Shown here piece by piece: positions 9,029 to 15,266 of a stretch of 15,271 nucleotides of DNA. The first letter of the stretch is position 1. Every line of letters starts with the position of its first letter. This DNA comes from an uncultured Bacteroidales bacterium (GTDB taxonomy: Bacteria; Bacteroidota; Bacteroidia; Bacteroidales; WCHB1-69). A model generated the notes under the pieces. That model searched no databases. It had not been told where the DNA came from and saw nothing but the letters and a program-made list of their open reading frames with translations. The DNA is taken from contig CALECM010000133.1 of the NCBI GenBank assembly GCA_937949745.1, positions 1-15,271 on the forward strand. The letters are read 5' to 3'. A program made the position numbers and the translations under genes.

Positions 9029-9793
9029 TTATCTTTTCTGGGCGATGACCCTGTTCCTGAATCGTACATCCAACTGCTTGTATTGGTCCATACCGGTATA
9101 AGCCAGGGCATCGGTATATGTTTTTTGAAGTATAAATAATTTATCGCTAATTCTTTCTTCATTCCCGAATAAAACGATATGATTGCCTACCGTAGGTATA
9201 AGCTCGATTTCGAGGTTGTCATTTACATACATCTGCCGGAATTGAGCGTTATAAAAAGGATCTGCGTGGATCGTTTTGGCGATAAGGTATAATGACCTTA
9301 AAATCCTTTTTCCTTCATTAAGTCGGTATGAAGAATTATACTGTTCCGTAATCTGGCCGTTCGCCACCATTAAATTTTCTTTGATATTGGGAGAGTAGGG
9401 TAGAAGCATCCCATCTTCATCCATGAAATATTGTTCGCCGGTTAGTGGAAAAATGTGCAACAATGGAGTTTTTAACAGGATGGAAATAACCAAAGACGTA
9501 CCGGTAAAATACATTTTCTCAATTTCCTTAACGAAAGGATTGGTTTTGAGAACATTGCTAACCTGATGTAAGGGAATATTTTTGAGTTCCTCACCTATGA
9601 TCGGAATTTCGGCAACTTCCAGCATGGTGGTTACTCCTGTTTCATCAAGCGGTAAAAACTCTCCGTTATAGTGAAATTTTACTTCAATTTTTTCACAGGC
9701 ACGGGACTGCATTTTAATGATGGCAATAACAACAACGGCCACTATAGATAAGGCAATAAGGATTCTTAGAATAGCTTTAAGTTTTTTCATCAT
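9029..9793 (-). CDS. ftsQ: Cell division protein FtsQ / DivIB
   Basis: A bitopic inner-membrane protein that bridges early and late divisome components and helps control septal peptidoglycan synthesis. The 254-residue protein has a short basic cytoplasmic start (MMKKLK), one hydrophobic transmembrane segment (about 9-26) and a periplasmic domain. Residues around 36-110 would correspond to the POTRA region, and NPFVKEIEKMYFTGTSLVISILLK resembles its usual end, but the family is poorly conserved, so the call rests partly on position directly before ftsA. ATG codons at 9793 and 9790 are both possible starts. In most Bacteroidota this gene follows murC; here the region upstream is pyrBI and ftsQ has its own promoter motif. 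Confidence 0.9.
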   Translation of the reverse strand: MMKKLKAILRILIALSIVAVVVIAIIKMQSRACEKIEVKFHYNGEFLPLDETGVTTMLEVAEIPIIGEELKNIPLHQVSNVLKTNPFVKEIEKMYFTGTSLVISILLKTPLLHIFPLTGEQYFMDEDGMLLPYSPNIKENLMVANGQITEQYNSSYRLNEGKRILRSLYLIAKTIHADPFYNAQFRQMYVNDNLEIELIPTVGNHIVLFGNEERISDKLFILQKTYTDALAYTGMDQYKQLDVRFRNRVIAQKR

Positions 9794-9820
9794 TAAAAAA
9801 AGTCTACTACCGATAGCCTA

Positions 9821-9828
9821 CAAAAATA
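9821..9828 (-). promoter_or_regulatory. Candidate -7 promoter element for ftsQ-ftsA-ftsZ
   Basis: Read on the minus strand this is TATTTTTG followed by TAGGC, matching TAnnTTTG. It lies 28 bp before the ftsQ ATG, predicting a leader of about 20 nt. Upstream is a run of T on the minus strand (around 9845-9859), but no clear TTG-type -33 box. The hairpin terminator after pyrI just upstream supports an independent promoter here. Confidence 0.55.
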
Positions 9829-9836
9829 TATAATAT

Positions 9837-9867
9837 TTTACCGTAAAAAAAAAAGAAAAACGGTAAA
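9837..9867. repeat. 8-bp inverted repeat upstream of the ftsQ promoter motif
   Basis: TTTACCGT (9837-9844) and ACGGTAAA (9860-9867) are perfect inverted repeats around a 15-nt A-rich spacer. They cover the expected -33 region of the ftsQ promoter, so they could be a regulator site or simply a weak hairpin. No protein is assigned. Confidence 0.35.
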
Positions 9868-9955
9868 TATAAACAGTTTTCTGTTGATAATTTTTTTCTA
9901 AAAAAATCTCAAAAAAAACTTATGGAAATAAATAAGGGAGAAGATATGAATAAAA

Positions 9956-9985
9956 TATCCGGGAAATATTATCATTTCCCGGATA
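9956..9985 (-). terminator. Intrinsic terminator after pyrI
   Basis: A 12-bp perfect stem pairs bases 9956-9967 (TATCCGGGAAAT) with 9974-9985 (ATTTCCCGGATA) around a 6-nt loop. On the minus strand it begins 15 bp after the pyrI stop and is followed by TTTTATTC. The rest of the 207-bp region between pyrI and ftsQ (9794-10000) is very A/T-rich and holds only this hairpin, the inverted repeat at 9837-9867 and the ftsQ promoter motif. Confidence 0.8.
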
Positions 9986-10000
9986 CCGGTTTCAAAAAGA

Positions 10001-10435
10001 TTACGATTCCGGATAAGGAACCACGATATCGTCACAATATTCGCAACGGTAAGACCGCTTTTGTTTATCCACAAGATGGAATTTCTGATCAAAATAAGAT
10101 TCGATGGAAGTGATACACCGTGGATTCCTGCACTGAATGATATTGGTTAAAGTAACCGGGACTTCCAGTTTGACCTTTTCGGCGATCATTCCTTTATCGA
10201 TAATATTTACAGTGATATTGGGATTTATGAGTCCAAGAAAATTATAATCGATATCTATTTCGTTATTGATCTTGATAATATCCTTTTTTCCCATTTTCTT
10301 GCTGTCGGCGTTATGGATCAGTGCCACGTTATAATCGGCCTTATCCAATTTCAGGTAAGTGAACAACTGGATTCCATAACCGGCCTGGATATGGTCGATT
10401 ACGATTCCTTTTTCTATACTGGTAATTTCTAACAT
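10001..10435 (-). CDS. pyrI: Aspartate carbamoyltransferase regulatory chain PyrI
   Basis: The regulatory subunit of aspartate carbamoyltransferase, which binds nucleotide effectors (CTP/ATP in the characterised enzymes) and holds the catalytic trimers in the dodecamer. The 144-residue protein is close to the 153 residues of the E. coli chain. The N-terminal allosteric domain includes GIVIDHIQAGYG (10-21). The C-terminal zinc domain has four cysteines spaced CX4C...CX2C (C102, C107, C131, C134), the ligands that join regulatory to catalytic chains. It starts 5 bp after the pyrB stop, so the two chains are made from one transcript, and a hairpin terminator follows. A regulatory chain is common in Bacteroidales and absent from many other bacteria. 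Confidence 0.96.
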   Translation of the reverse strand: MLEITSIEKGIVIDHIQAGYGIQLFTYLKLDKADYNVALIHNADSKKMGKKDIIKINNEIDIDYNFLGLINPNITVNIIDKGMIAEKVKLEVPVTLTNIIQCRNPRCITSIESYFDQKFHLVDKQKRSYRCEYCDDIVVPYPES

Positions 10436-10440
10436 AACGA

Positions 10441-11361
10441 TTATAGGGTTCCTAAAAGTTTAATAATTAAAGCCATACGAACATACATCCCATTTTTTGC
10501 CTGCACAAAGTATTGGGCTCTCGGGTCTTTATCCACTTCAGGGCTTATTTCGTTAACCCTGGGAAGAGGATGTAAAATATAGGTGTCCGGTTTCGCGTAT
10601 TTCATCTTAGCCGCATCAAGGATAAAACGGTCTTTCAACCGGATGTAATCCTCTTCATTGAAGAATCTTTCTCTTTGAACCCGTGTCATATAAAGGAAAT
10701 CGAGTTCGCCCATATAAGGTTCCATTTTCTCCACTTCCTGGAAAGGAATGTTCTTTTGTGTGATCTCTTCCCTTAGATATTCCGGAATCCGCAATTCCTC
10801 CGGAGAGATAAGAATAAATCTGACGCCTTCGTAGTTGCTTAAAAATTTGATGAGGGAATGTACCGTCCTTCCGAATTTCAGGTCGCCGCAGAATCCGTAT
10901 ACCTTATTCTCAACATTTCCCTTAAGACGTTCGATCGTCAGAATGTCGGTCAGAGTCTGGGTAGGATGCTGATGTCCTCCGTCGCCGGCGTTGATCAGCG
11001 GCATTTCTACGTATTGACTGGCTACTTTGGGAGCGCCTTCTTTGGGATGCCTCATCACGGCGATATCGGCATAACACTCGATCGTACGTATAGTATCCGA
11101 TATACTTTCTCCTTTCGCTGCGGAACTTGAATTAGGTTCCGAGAAGCCGATTACCTGTCCGCCGAGTCGTAGCATCGCTGCTTCGAAACTGAACCGGGTA
11201 CGGGTGCTGGGTTCATAAAAAAGAGTTGCTAAGATTTTACCCTCACAACTCTTATTAAATTTTTCCGGATTTTCAATGATCTGATGTGCCAGATCAAAGA
11301 TTTCACGGAATTCCTCCCGTGTAAAATCCGAAGGATCTATTAAACTTCTGCCTTTTAACAA
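10441..11361 (-). CDS. pyrB: Aspartate carbamoyltransferase catalytic chain PyrB (TTG start)
   Basis: Catalyses carbamoyl phosphate + L-aspartate to N-carbamoyl-L-aspartate, the committed step of de novo pyrimidine synthesis, in the cytoplasm. The 306-residue length is normal. Visible active-site motifs are STRTR (52-56, carbamoyl phosphate), the Lys83 loop (SSSAAKGES), R104 in VMRHP, HPTQTL (132-137), TRVQRERF (226-233) and HPLPRV (264-269). The start is TTG at 11361: an in-frame stop lies shortly upstream, no ATG is available until about residue 63, and MLKGRSLIDP is the usual N-terminus. AAAAGGAGG (11370-11378 on the minus strand) sits 8 nt before the TTG, an exceptional Shine-Dalgarno site for this lineage. 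It forms an operon with pyrI. Confidence 0.96.
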   Translation of the reverse strand: MLKGRSLIDPSDFTREEFREIFDLAHQIIENPEKFNKSCEGKILATLFYEPSTRTRFSFEAAMLRLGGQVIGFSEPNSSSAAKGESISDTIRTIECYADIAVMRHPKEGAPKVASQYVEMPLINAGDGGHQHPTQTLTDILTIERLKGNVENKVYGFCGDLKFGRTVHSLIKFLSNYEGVRFILISPEELRIPEYLREEITQKNIPFQEVEKMEPYMGELDFLYMTRVQRERFFNEEDYIRLKDRFILDAAKMKYAKPDTYILHPLPRVNEISPEVDKDPRAQYFVQAKNGMYVRMALIIKLLGTL

Positions 11362-11417
11362 AATAATGTCCTCCTTTTATCTTTAAAGGTTATCAAATAG
11401 GGTGAATTAAAATACAT
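11355..11417 (-). CDS. Possible 20-residue leader peptide overlapping the pyrB start
   Basis: A small frame opens with ATG at 11417-11415, about 9 nt after the predicted transcription start, and reads MYFNSPYLITF, then a basic stretch (KDKRR), ending TLFC at a TAA (11357-11355) just 1 nt beyond the pyrB TTG, in a different frame. The pyrB Shine-Dalgarno site lies inside it, so ribosomes translating it would finish at the pyrB start, the geometry of translational coupling. It has no convincing ribosome-binding site of its own, and an open frame this short can arise by chance. Confidence 0.3.
   Translation of the reverse strand: MYFNSPYLITFKDKRRTLFC
11370..11378 (-). promoter_or_regulatory. 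Strong Shine-Dalgarno site of pyrB
   Basis: The minus strand reads AAAAGGAGG, 8 nt before the TTG start codon. The other genes here have no comparable site. It decides the pyrB start and probably compensates for the weak initiation codon. Confidence 0.8.
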
Positions 11418-11432
11418 GGTAAAAACTTTCTG

Positions 11433-11440
11433 CAAAAATA
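11433..11440 (-). promoter_or_regulatory. Candidate -7 promoter element for pyrB-pyrI
   Basis: Minus-strand TATTTTTG matches TAnnTTTG, lies 71 bp before the pyrB TTG and predicts a leader of about 65 nt. It sits in the 103-bp gap after sufD. No hairpin terminator was found between sufD and this site, so some read-through from sufCD is possible. Confidence 0.5.
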
Positions 11441-11464
11441 CGAAAAAATATCGGTTTGACAGTT

Positions 11465-12853
11465 TTAAATTTTACTGATGTCAATTTCGAAATTAAAATT
11501 GTTTCTATCCGCGCAATGTAACAAACATTGGTCGCATAGATGTAATTCACCTTTTAAACGTTTTTGTACCATATCATTAAGCTGGCTCCTCAGATTTTTT
11601 ATATCCACATGGTTGATCACTTCATTGGCAAAAGCATACATTAATAACATTTTAGCATTGCGTTCGCAAATACCCCTCGACCTTAAGTAAAACATGGCTT
11701 CTTCGTCCAATTGTCCCACAGTAGCTCCATGGCTGCATTGCACATCATCGGCATAAATTTCCAGGAACGGCCTGGTTGTGATCCTGGCTTCATCGGTAAG
11801 TGTAATGTTACGATTAGTTTGATAGGCAGCAGTACGCTGTGAGTATTGGTCCACCAGTATATGTCCGTTGAAATTGGCATAAGATTCATTATCCAGGATA
11901 CCTTTGTATAATTGGTAGCTGGTACAGTCAGTGGCCGCATGATTCATAAAGACCTGATTATCCACCACCTGTTTTTTATCGGCTAAATATAATCCGTAAA
12001 GTTTGGCATCGGCAAACGGTTCGTTCAAATTAACGTGGAGCATATTCCTTACATAACCCGCGTTAAAAGTAATGGCATTGGATATGAAATGAGAACGGGA
12101 TTTTTGTTGGACCAGTATATGGTCCACCTGTAAAGAATCAGCATCTTTGTTTTCCTGTTTGGAATAATTTAAGGTAGCGTTTTCAGCGAGGTAAATTTCA
12201 GTGATATTATTGGTGAAGGTATTCCCCGGCTTAAGAGAATCATTACAATGTACAAATGATAAAGAAGAATTTTCTCCCACAATAATCAGATTGCGGTTTT
12301 GTACAAGAAGGTCGGAAGAACTTTGGATCAGGGAAACCATTTGCATAGGTTGTTCCACCATTATATTCTCAGGAATATAGATAAACAAACCGTCGTTAAA
12401 AAATGCATTATTCAGATCCACCAGGCTGTCCGTTTTACTTAAATCTTCTTGCGCCAGATAAGGATACACCAATTCCGGATATTGTTCGATGGCAGCGAAA
12501 AGACTTCCCACGATAATACCGTTCGGGAAAATGGTAAGCGGTGTATGTTGGTATACATACCAGCCGTTCAATAAAGTGAACATATTGGTTCCCAGGTTGT
12601 GGATCTCGCATTTAAAATATTCGTCAACGGGACGGTAAGGGTCAGGGACAAACTGGATATGATATTCAGGTTTTACCAACCGGTCGATCGGGTAATGGCG
12701 CCAGGTCTCCAGCTTATGGTCAGGAAGTCCCTGTTCCATAAATCGGACGTAACCTTTTTCCCTTATTTCATTGATTTTAGGATTGTTTGCCGCCGGAAGC
12801 CTTTCTTTATTGTTTTCGTAAGTCTTTTTTATAAATTCGCTGAATGTATTCAT
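11465..12853 (-). CDS. sufD: Fe-S cluster assembly scaffold protein SufD
   Basis: A subunit of the SufBCD complex, which assembles iron-sulfur clusters in the cytoplasm using sulfur delivered by SufS and an acceptor. The 462-residue protein has an N-terminal helical region (1-55) with HKLETWRHYPIDRL, then a long beta-helix core, and the diagnostic YADDVQCSHGATVGQLDEEA (from about residue 367), where C373 and H375 fall in the region that contacts the SufB partner and nascent cluster. The helical C-terminus carries a Cys cluster (C440, C443, C447) in LHLCDQCLLHC, followed by a 15-residue tail. It starts 3 bp after the sufC stop. SufB shares this fold, but the length, the KLETWRHYP N-terminus and the position after sufC favour SufD. 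Confidence 0.94.
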   Translation of the reverse strand: MNTFSEFIKKTYENNKERLPAANNPKINEIREKGYVRFMEQGLPDHKLETWRHYPIDRLVKPEYHIQFVPDPYRPVDEYFKCEIHNLGTNMFTLLNGWYVYQHTPLTIFPNGIIVGSLFAAIEQYPELVYPYLAQEDLSKTDSLVDLNNAFFNDGLFIYIPENIMVEQPMQMVSLIQSSSDLLVQNRNLIIVGENSSLSFVHCNDSLKPGNTFTNNITEIYLAENATLNYSKQENKDADSLQVDHILVQQKSRSHFISNAITFNAGYVRNMLHVNLNEPFADAKLYGLYLADKKQVVDNQVFMNHAATDCTSYQLYKGILDNESYANFNGHILVDQYSQRTAAYQTNRNITLTDEARITTRPFLEIYADDVQCSHGATVGQLDEEAMFYLRSRGICERNAKMLLMYAFANEVINHVDIKNLRSQLNDMVQKRLKGELHLCDQCLLHCADRNNFNFEIDISKI

Positions 12854-12856
12854 TAT

Positions 12857-13627
12857 CTATTGCAGTTTACCTTGTTCGTACTCTTTTTTGATCCAGTCGT
12901 ATCCCTTTTCTTCTAATTCCATGGCGAGCTCTTTGGTTCCGGATTTTACAATTTTTCCGTCAAATAGAACATGTACATGATCGGGAACGATATAATCGAG
13001 TAATCTTTGGTAATGGGTAATGACGATTATGGCATTTTCCGGAGATCTTAACTGGTTAACACCATTGGCTACAATACGGAGCGCATCGATGTCCAGTCCG
13101 GAGTCTGTCTCGTCGAGGATCGCCAATTCAGGTTCCAGCATGGCCATCTGGAAAATTTCGTTCCTTTTTTTCTCTCCACCTGAAAATCCTTCATTTACTG
13201 AACGGTCACTTAATTTCTGGGTTAGTTCGACAATTTTCTTTTTTTCTTCCATTAATCGCAGGAATTGAGCACCGGTTAAAGGATCCTGCCCACGGTATTG
13301 TCGTATTTCGTTAAGTGCCGTTCTCATAAAATTGGAAATACTTACGCCGGGAATTTCCACCGGATACTGAAAGCCGATAAAAATTCCTTCGCGGGCCCGG
13401 TCTTCAATAGACAGGTCTAAAATATTTTTGCCTTTATAGGTAATTTTACCTTCGGTAACATCATAAATGTCTTTACCGGCAATAACGGAAGCCAAAGTAC
13501 TTTTGCCTGTTCCATTTGGTCCCATGATGGCATGTACTTCACCACGGTTAACTTCCAGGTTAAATCCTTTCAATATTTCTTTTCCATGAATGGAAACATG
13601 CAAATTCTCTATTTTTAATAAAGTCAT
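12857..13627 (-). CDS. sufC: Fe-S cluster assembly ATPase SufC
   Basis: An ABC-type ATPase that, unlike transporters, works in the cytoplasm with SufB and SufD; ATP-driven dimerisation opens the scaffold for cluster assembly. The 256-residue protein shows Walker A GPNGTGKS (36-43), the Q-loop GFQYPVEIPG (85-94), the signature FSGGEKKR (148-155), Walker B LAILDETD (168-175) with D-loop SGLD (176-179), and switch His205 (ITHYQRLL). The GFQYPVEIPGV and FSGGEKKRNE sequences are typical of SufC rather than transporter ATPases. It is the first gene of a sufC-sufD operon; sufB, often beside it, is absent. The ATG is 9 bp from the large palindrome and has no Shine-Dalgarno site. Confidence 0.97.
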   Translation of the reverse strand: MTLLKIENLHVSIHGKEILKGFNLEVNRGEVHAIMGPNGTGKSTLASVIAGKDIYDVTEGKITYKGKNILDLSIEDRAREGIFIGFQYPVEIPGVSISNFMRTALNEIRQYRGQDPLTGAQFLRLMEEKKKIVELTQKLSDRSVNEGFSGGEKKRNEIFQMAMLEPELAILDETDSGLDIDALRIVANGVNQLRSPENAIIVITHYQRLLDYIVPDHVHVLFDGKIVKSGTKELAMELEEKGYDWIKKEYEQGKLQ

Positions 13628-13636
13628 AAAATTTAT

Positions 13637-13678
13637 ATTTTAAGCTACAAAAATAATATTATTTTTGTAGCTTAAAAT
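13637..13678. promoter_or_regulatory. Perfect 42-bp palindrome with divergent -7 boxes between sufC and ltaE
   Basis: Bases 13637-13657 and 13658-13678 are exact reverse complements with no spacer (outer end ATTTTAAGCTAC, centre TAATATTA). Each strand carries TATTTTTG, matching TAnnTTTG: 13660-13667 facing ltaE and 13648-13655 (minus) facing sufC. Predicted leaders are only about 11-17 nt on both sides. It fills most of the 57-bp gap between the two start codons. A symmetric bidirectional promoter is the simplest reading; an operator for a dimeric regulator could overlap it. Confidence 0.7.
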
Positions 13679-13684
13679 CATGGC

Positions 13685-14719
13685 ATGAGAAGTTTTGGCA
13701 GCGATAACCATTCCGGTATCCATCCGGATATACTCCAGGCAATTACCGAAGCCAATGAAAACCATGCTATCGCCTACGGCGACGATCCCTGGACCGGAAA
13801 ATTAAAAGATGAAATAAAAAAATATTTTGGAAATCAGGCGGAAATTTTTTTAACATTTAATGGTACCGGGGCTAATGTGACAGCGTTAAGATGTGCCATT
13901 CTTCCTTTTCATCAAATTCTTGCCGCTGAAACCGCTCATATCGTTGTGGACGAATGTGGAGCACCTGTTTTAAATACAGGCGCCTCTATACAGGATATCC
14001 AAACCGTAGATGGAAAATTAACTCCGGAGATACTTTATCCGTTTTTAGAAAATATTGGATTCGAACATCATTCGCAACCTAAGATAATTTATATTTCGCA
14101 ATGTACAGAGTTGGGAACGGTATACAGACCTGACGAAATCAGCGCGTTGGCCCGGTTTGCTCACCAACACGGGATGTATCTTCATGTGGATGGTGCCCGT
14201 TTAGCCAATGCATGTTCTTTTCTTAATGTATCTTTTAAGGAATTAATTACCGATACCGAAGTGGATCTGATCAGTTTCGGAGGAACTAAAAACGGTATGA
14301 TGATGGGCGAAGCTGTGATTTCTTTGAGGACTGAATTAAGTGAGAATTTAAAATATATCAGAAAGCAAAATGCTCAATTGTATTCAAAAATGAGATATGC
14401 TTCCGCTCAGTTTTTAGCCTATTTAAAGGATGATTTATGGCTGAGGAATGCCACTAATGCCAATAATATGGCTCTTAGGTTAAGAGAAGGGATCAGGGAA
14501 ATTTCAGCATTTCTGTTTACCCAGCCTACGGAAGCAAATATTTTACTGCTTAAAGTTCCCGAACAAATACAAAAAGCCTTAATGGAAAAGCATTTTTTCT
14601 ATGTATGGAATAAGAAAGAAGAAGAGATCAGGCTGGTAACCTCATGGGATACTAATGAAACGGATATCGATTCTTTTTTAAGTGATCTTTACGAAATAAC
14701 CCGAAAAAATCAATTATGA
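13685..14719 (+). CDS. ltaE: Low-specificity L-threonine aldolase (PLP-dependent)
   Basis: A fold-type I pyridoxal-phosphate enzyme that cleaves L-threonine or allo-threonine to glycine and acetaldehyde. The 344-residue length is typical. The N-terminal FGSDNHSGIHP (4-14) fits the family opening SDNxxGxHP; FNGTGANVTAL (58-68) binds the cofactor phosphate; His85 in AETAHI should stack on the PLP ring; HVDGARLANA (167-176) supplies the cofactor aspartate D169; and K202 in SFGGTKNGMM forms the internal aldimine. The ATG at 13685 is the first in frame after a stop at 13673-13675. Another ATG five bases upstream (13680) is out of frame. The gene overlaps gtrA by 4 bp. Related aldolases act on other beta-hydroxy amino acids, so exact substrate preference is open. 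Confidence 0.93.
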   Translation: MRSFGSDNHSGIHPDILQAITEANENHAIAYGDDPWTGKLKDEIKKYFGNQAEIFLTFNGTGANVTALRCAILPFHQILAAETAHIVVDECGAPVLNTGASIQDIQTVDGKLTPEILYPFLENIGFEHHSQPKIIYISQCTELGTVYRPDEISALARFAHQHGMYLHVDGARLANACSFLNVSFKELITDTEVDLISFGGTKNGMMMGEAVISLRTELSENLKYIRKQNAQLYSKMRYASAQFLAYLKDDLWLRNATNANNMALRLREGIREISAFLFTQPTEANILLLKVPEQIQKALMEKHFFYVWNKKEEEIRLVTSWDTNETDIDSFLSDLYEITRKNQL

Positions 14720-15129
14720 AAATGATAAGATTATTCCCTAATTTTATCAACCAGGATCTGGCCTTCAAATTCCTTAAATTTTGTGTTGTCGGAGGAAGCG
14801 GAATTATTGTAGATTTCGGAATCACTTATTTATTTAAAGAAATTTTTAGATTAAACAAATATCTTTCTAATTCTGTTGGCTTTATTGTCGCTGCGTCGAC
14901 CAATTATTTCTTGAACCGGATTTGGACCTTTGGCAGTCAGAGTGCCCAGTTTTTTAAAGAATATATGATATTTTTTGCATTTTCTTTGATCGGTTTAGGG
15001 ATCAATAATGCCATTCTTTATTTATTTCATGGGAAATTCAGGTGGAACTTTTATCTCTCTAAACTGTTTGCGATAGGATTAGTGACTTTCTGGAATTTTT
15101 TCATGAACTATTTCTTTAATTTCCGATAG
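14716..15129 (+). CDS. GtrA-like small membrane protein
   Basis: A 137-residue protein with four predicted membrane segments (about 19-40, 48-66, 80-105, 112-135). Family landmarks are the opening KFCVVGGSGIIVDFGITYLF, NYFLNRIWTF (about 63-72) between segments 2 and 3, and the matching FMNYFFNFR at the C-terminus. GtrA-like proteins are thought to help flip lipid-linked sugars across the inner membrane, often beside glycosyltransferases; none is visible here, so the substrate is unknown. Its ATG overlaps the ltaE stop as ATGA, indicating co-transcription and probably translational coupling. A second ATG at residue 3 is a possible start. Confidence 0.85.
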   Translation: MKMIRLFPNFINQDLAFKFLKFCVVGGSGIIVDFGITYLFKEIFRLNKYLSNSVGFIVAASTNYFLNRIWTFGSQSAQFFKEYMIFFAFSLIGLGINNAILYLFHGKFRWNFYLSKLFAIGLVTFWNFFMNYFFNFR

Positions 15130-15238
15130 TCTGTTTGCACTATATCTTATAATTATTCCTGTTCATACCGGATACTTTTACATTAATTTCTGTAGAGAAT
15201 ATTTATTTATCTTAAAGAATATAATATCTAACAATAAA

Positions 15239-15266
15239 AAAAGGCCCGGTATTTACCGGACCTTTT
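15239..15266. terminator. Probable bidirectional terminator at the window end
   Basis: AAAAGGCCCGGT (15239-15250) pairs with ACCGGACCTTTT (15255-15266) around a 4-nt ATTT loop, with one C-A mismatch. It lies about 110 bp after the gtrA stop. The plus-strand U-tract is short (TTTTATATT), while the minus strand has the longer T-run, so it may mainly serve a leftward gene beyond the window. The 109 bp between 15130 and 15238 hold nothing else recognisable. Confidence 0.75.

Noticed and set aside
9872..9885. Small AACAG/CTGTT hairpin upstream of ftsQ
   Set aside because: Only 5 bp of stem with no U-tract, which is expected by chance in this AT-rich gap.
9922..10113. 63-codon plus-strand frame across the pyrI end and its terminator
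   Set aside because: It runs through the pyrI terminator hairpin and antisense to the zinc domain of pyrI. The GGAGAAG before its second ATG looks like a ribosome site but the sequence is explained by the other features.
13637..13678. Palindrome as an intrinsic terminator
   Set aside because: The flanking genes diverge, so no transcript ends here; the sequence is AT-rich at its centre and contains promoter boxes facing outward.
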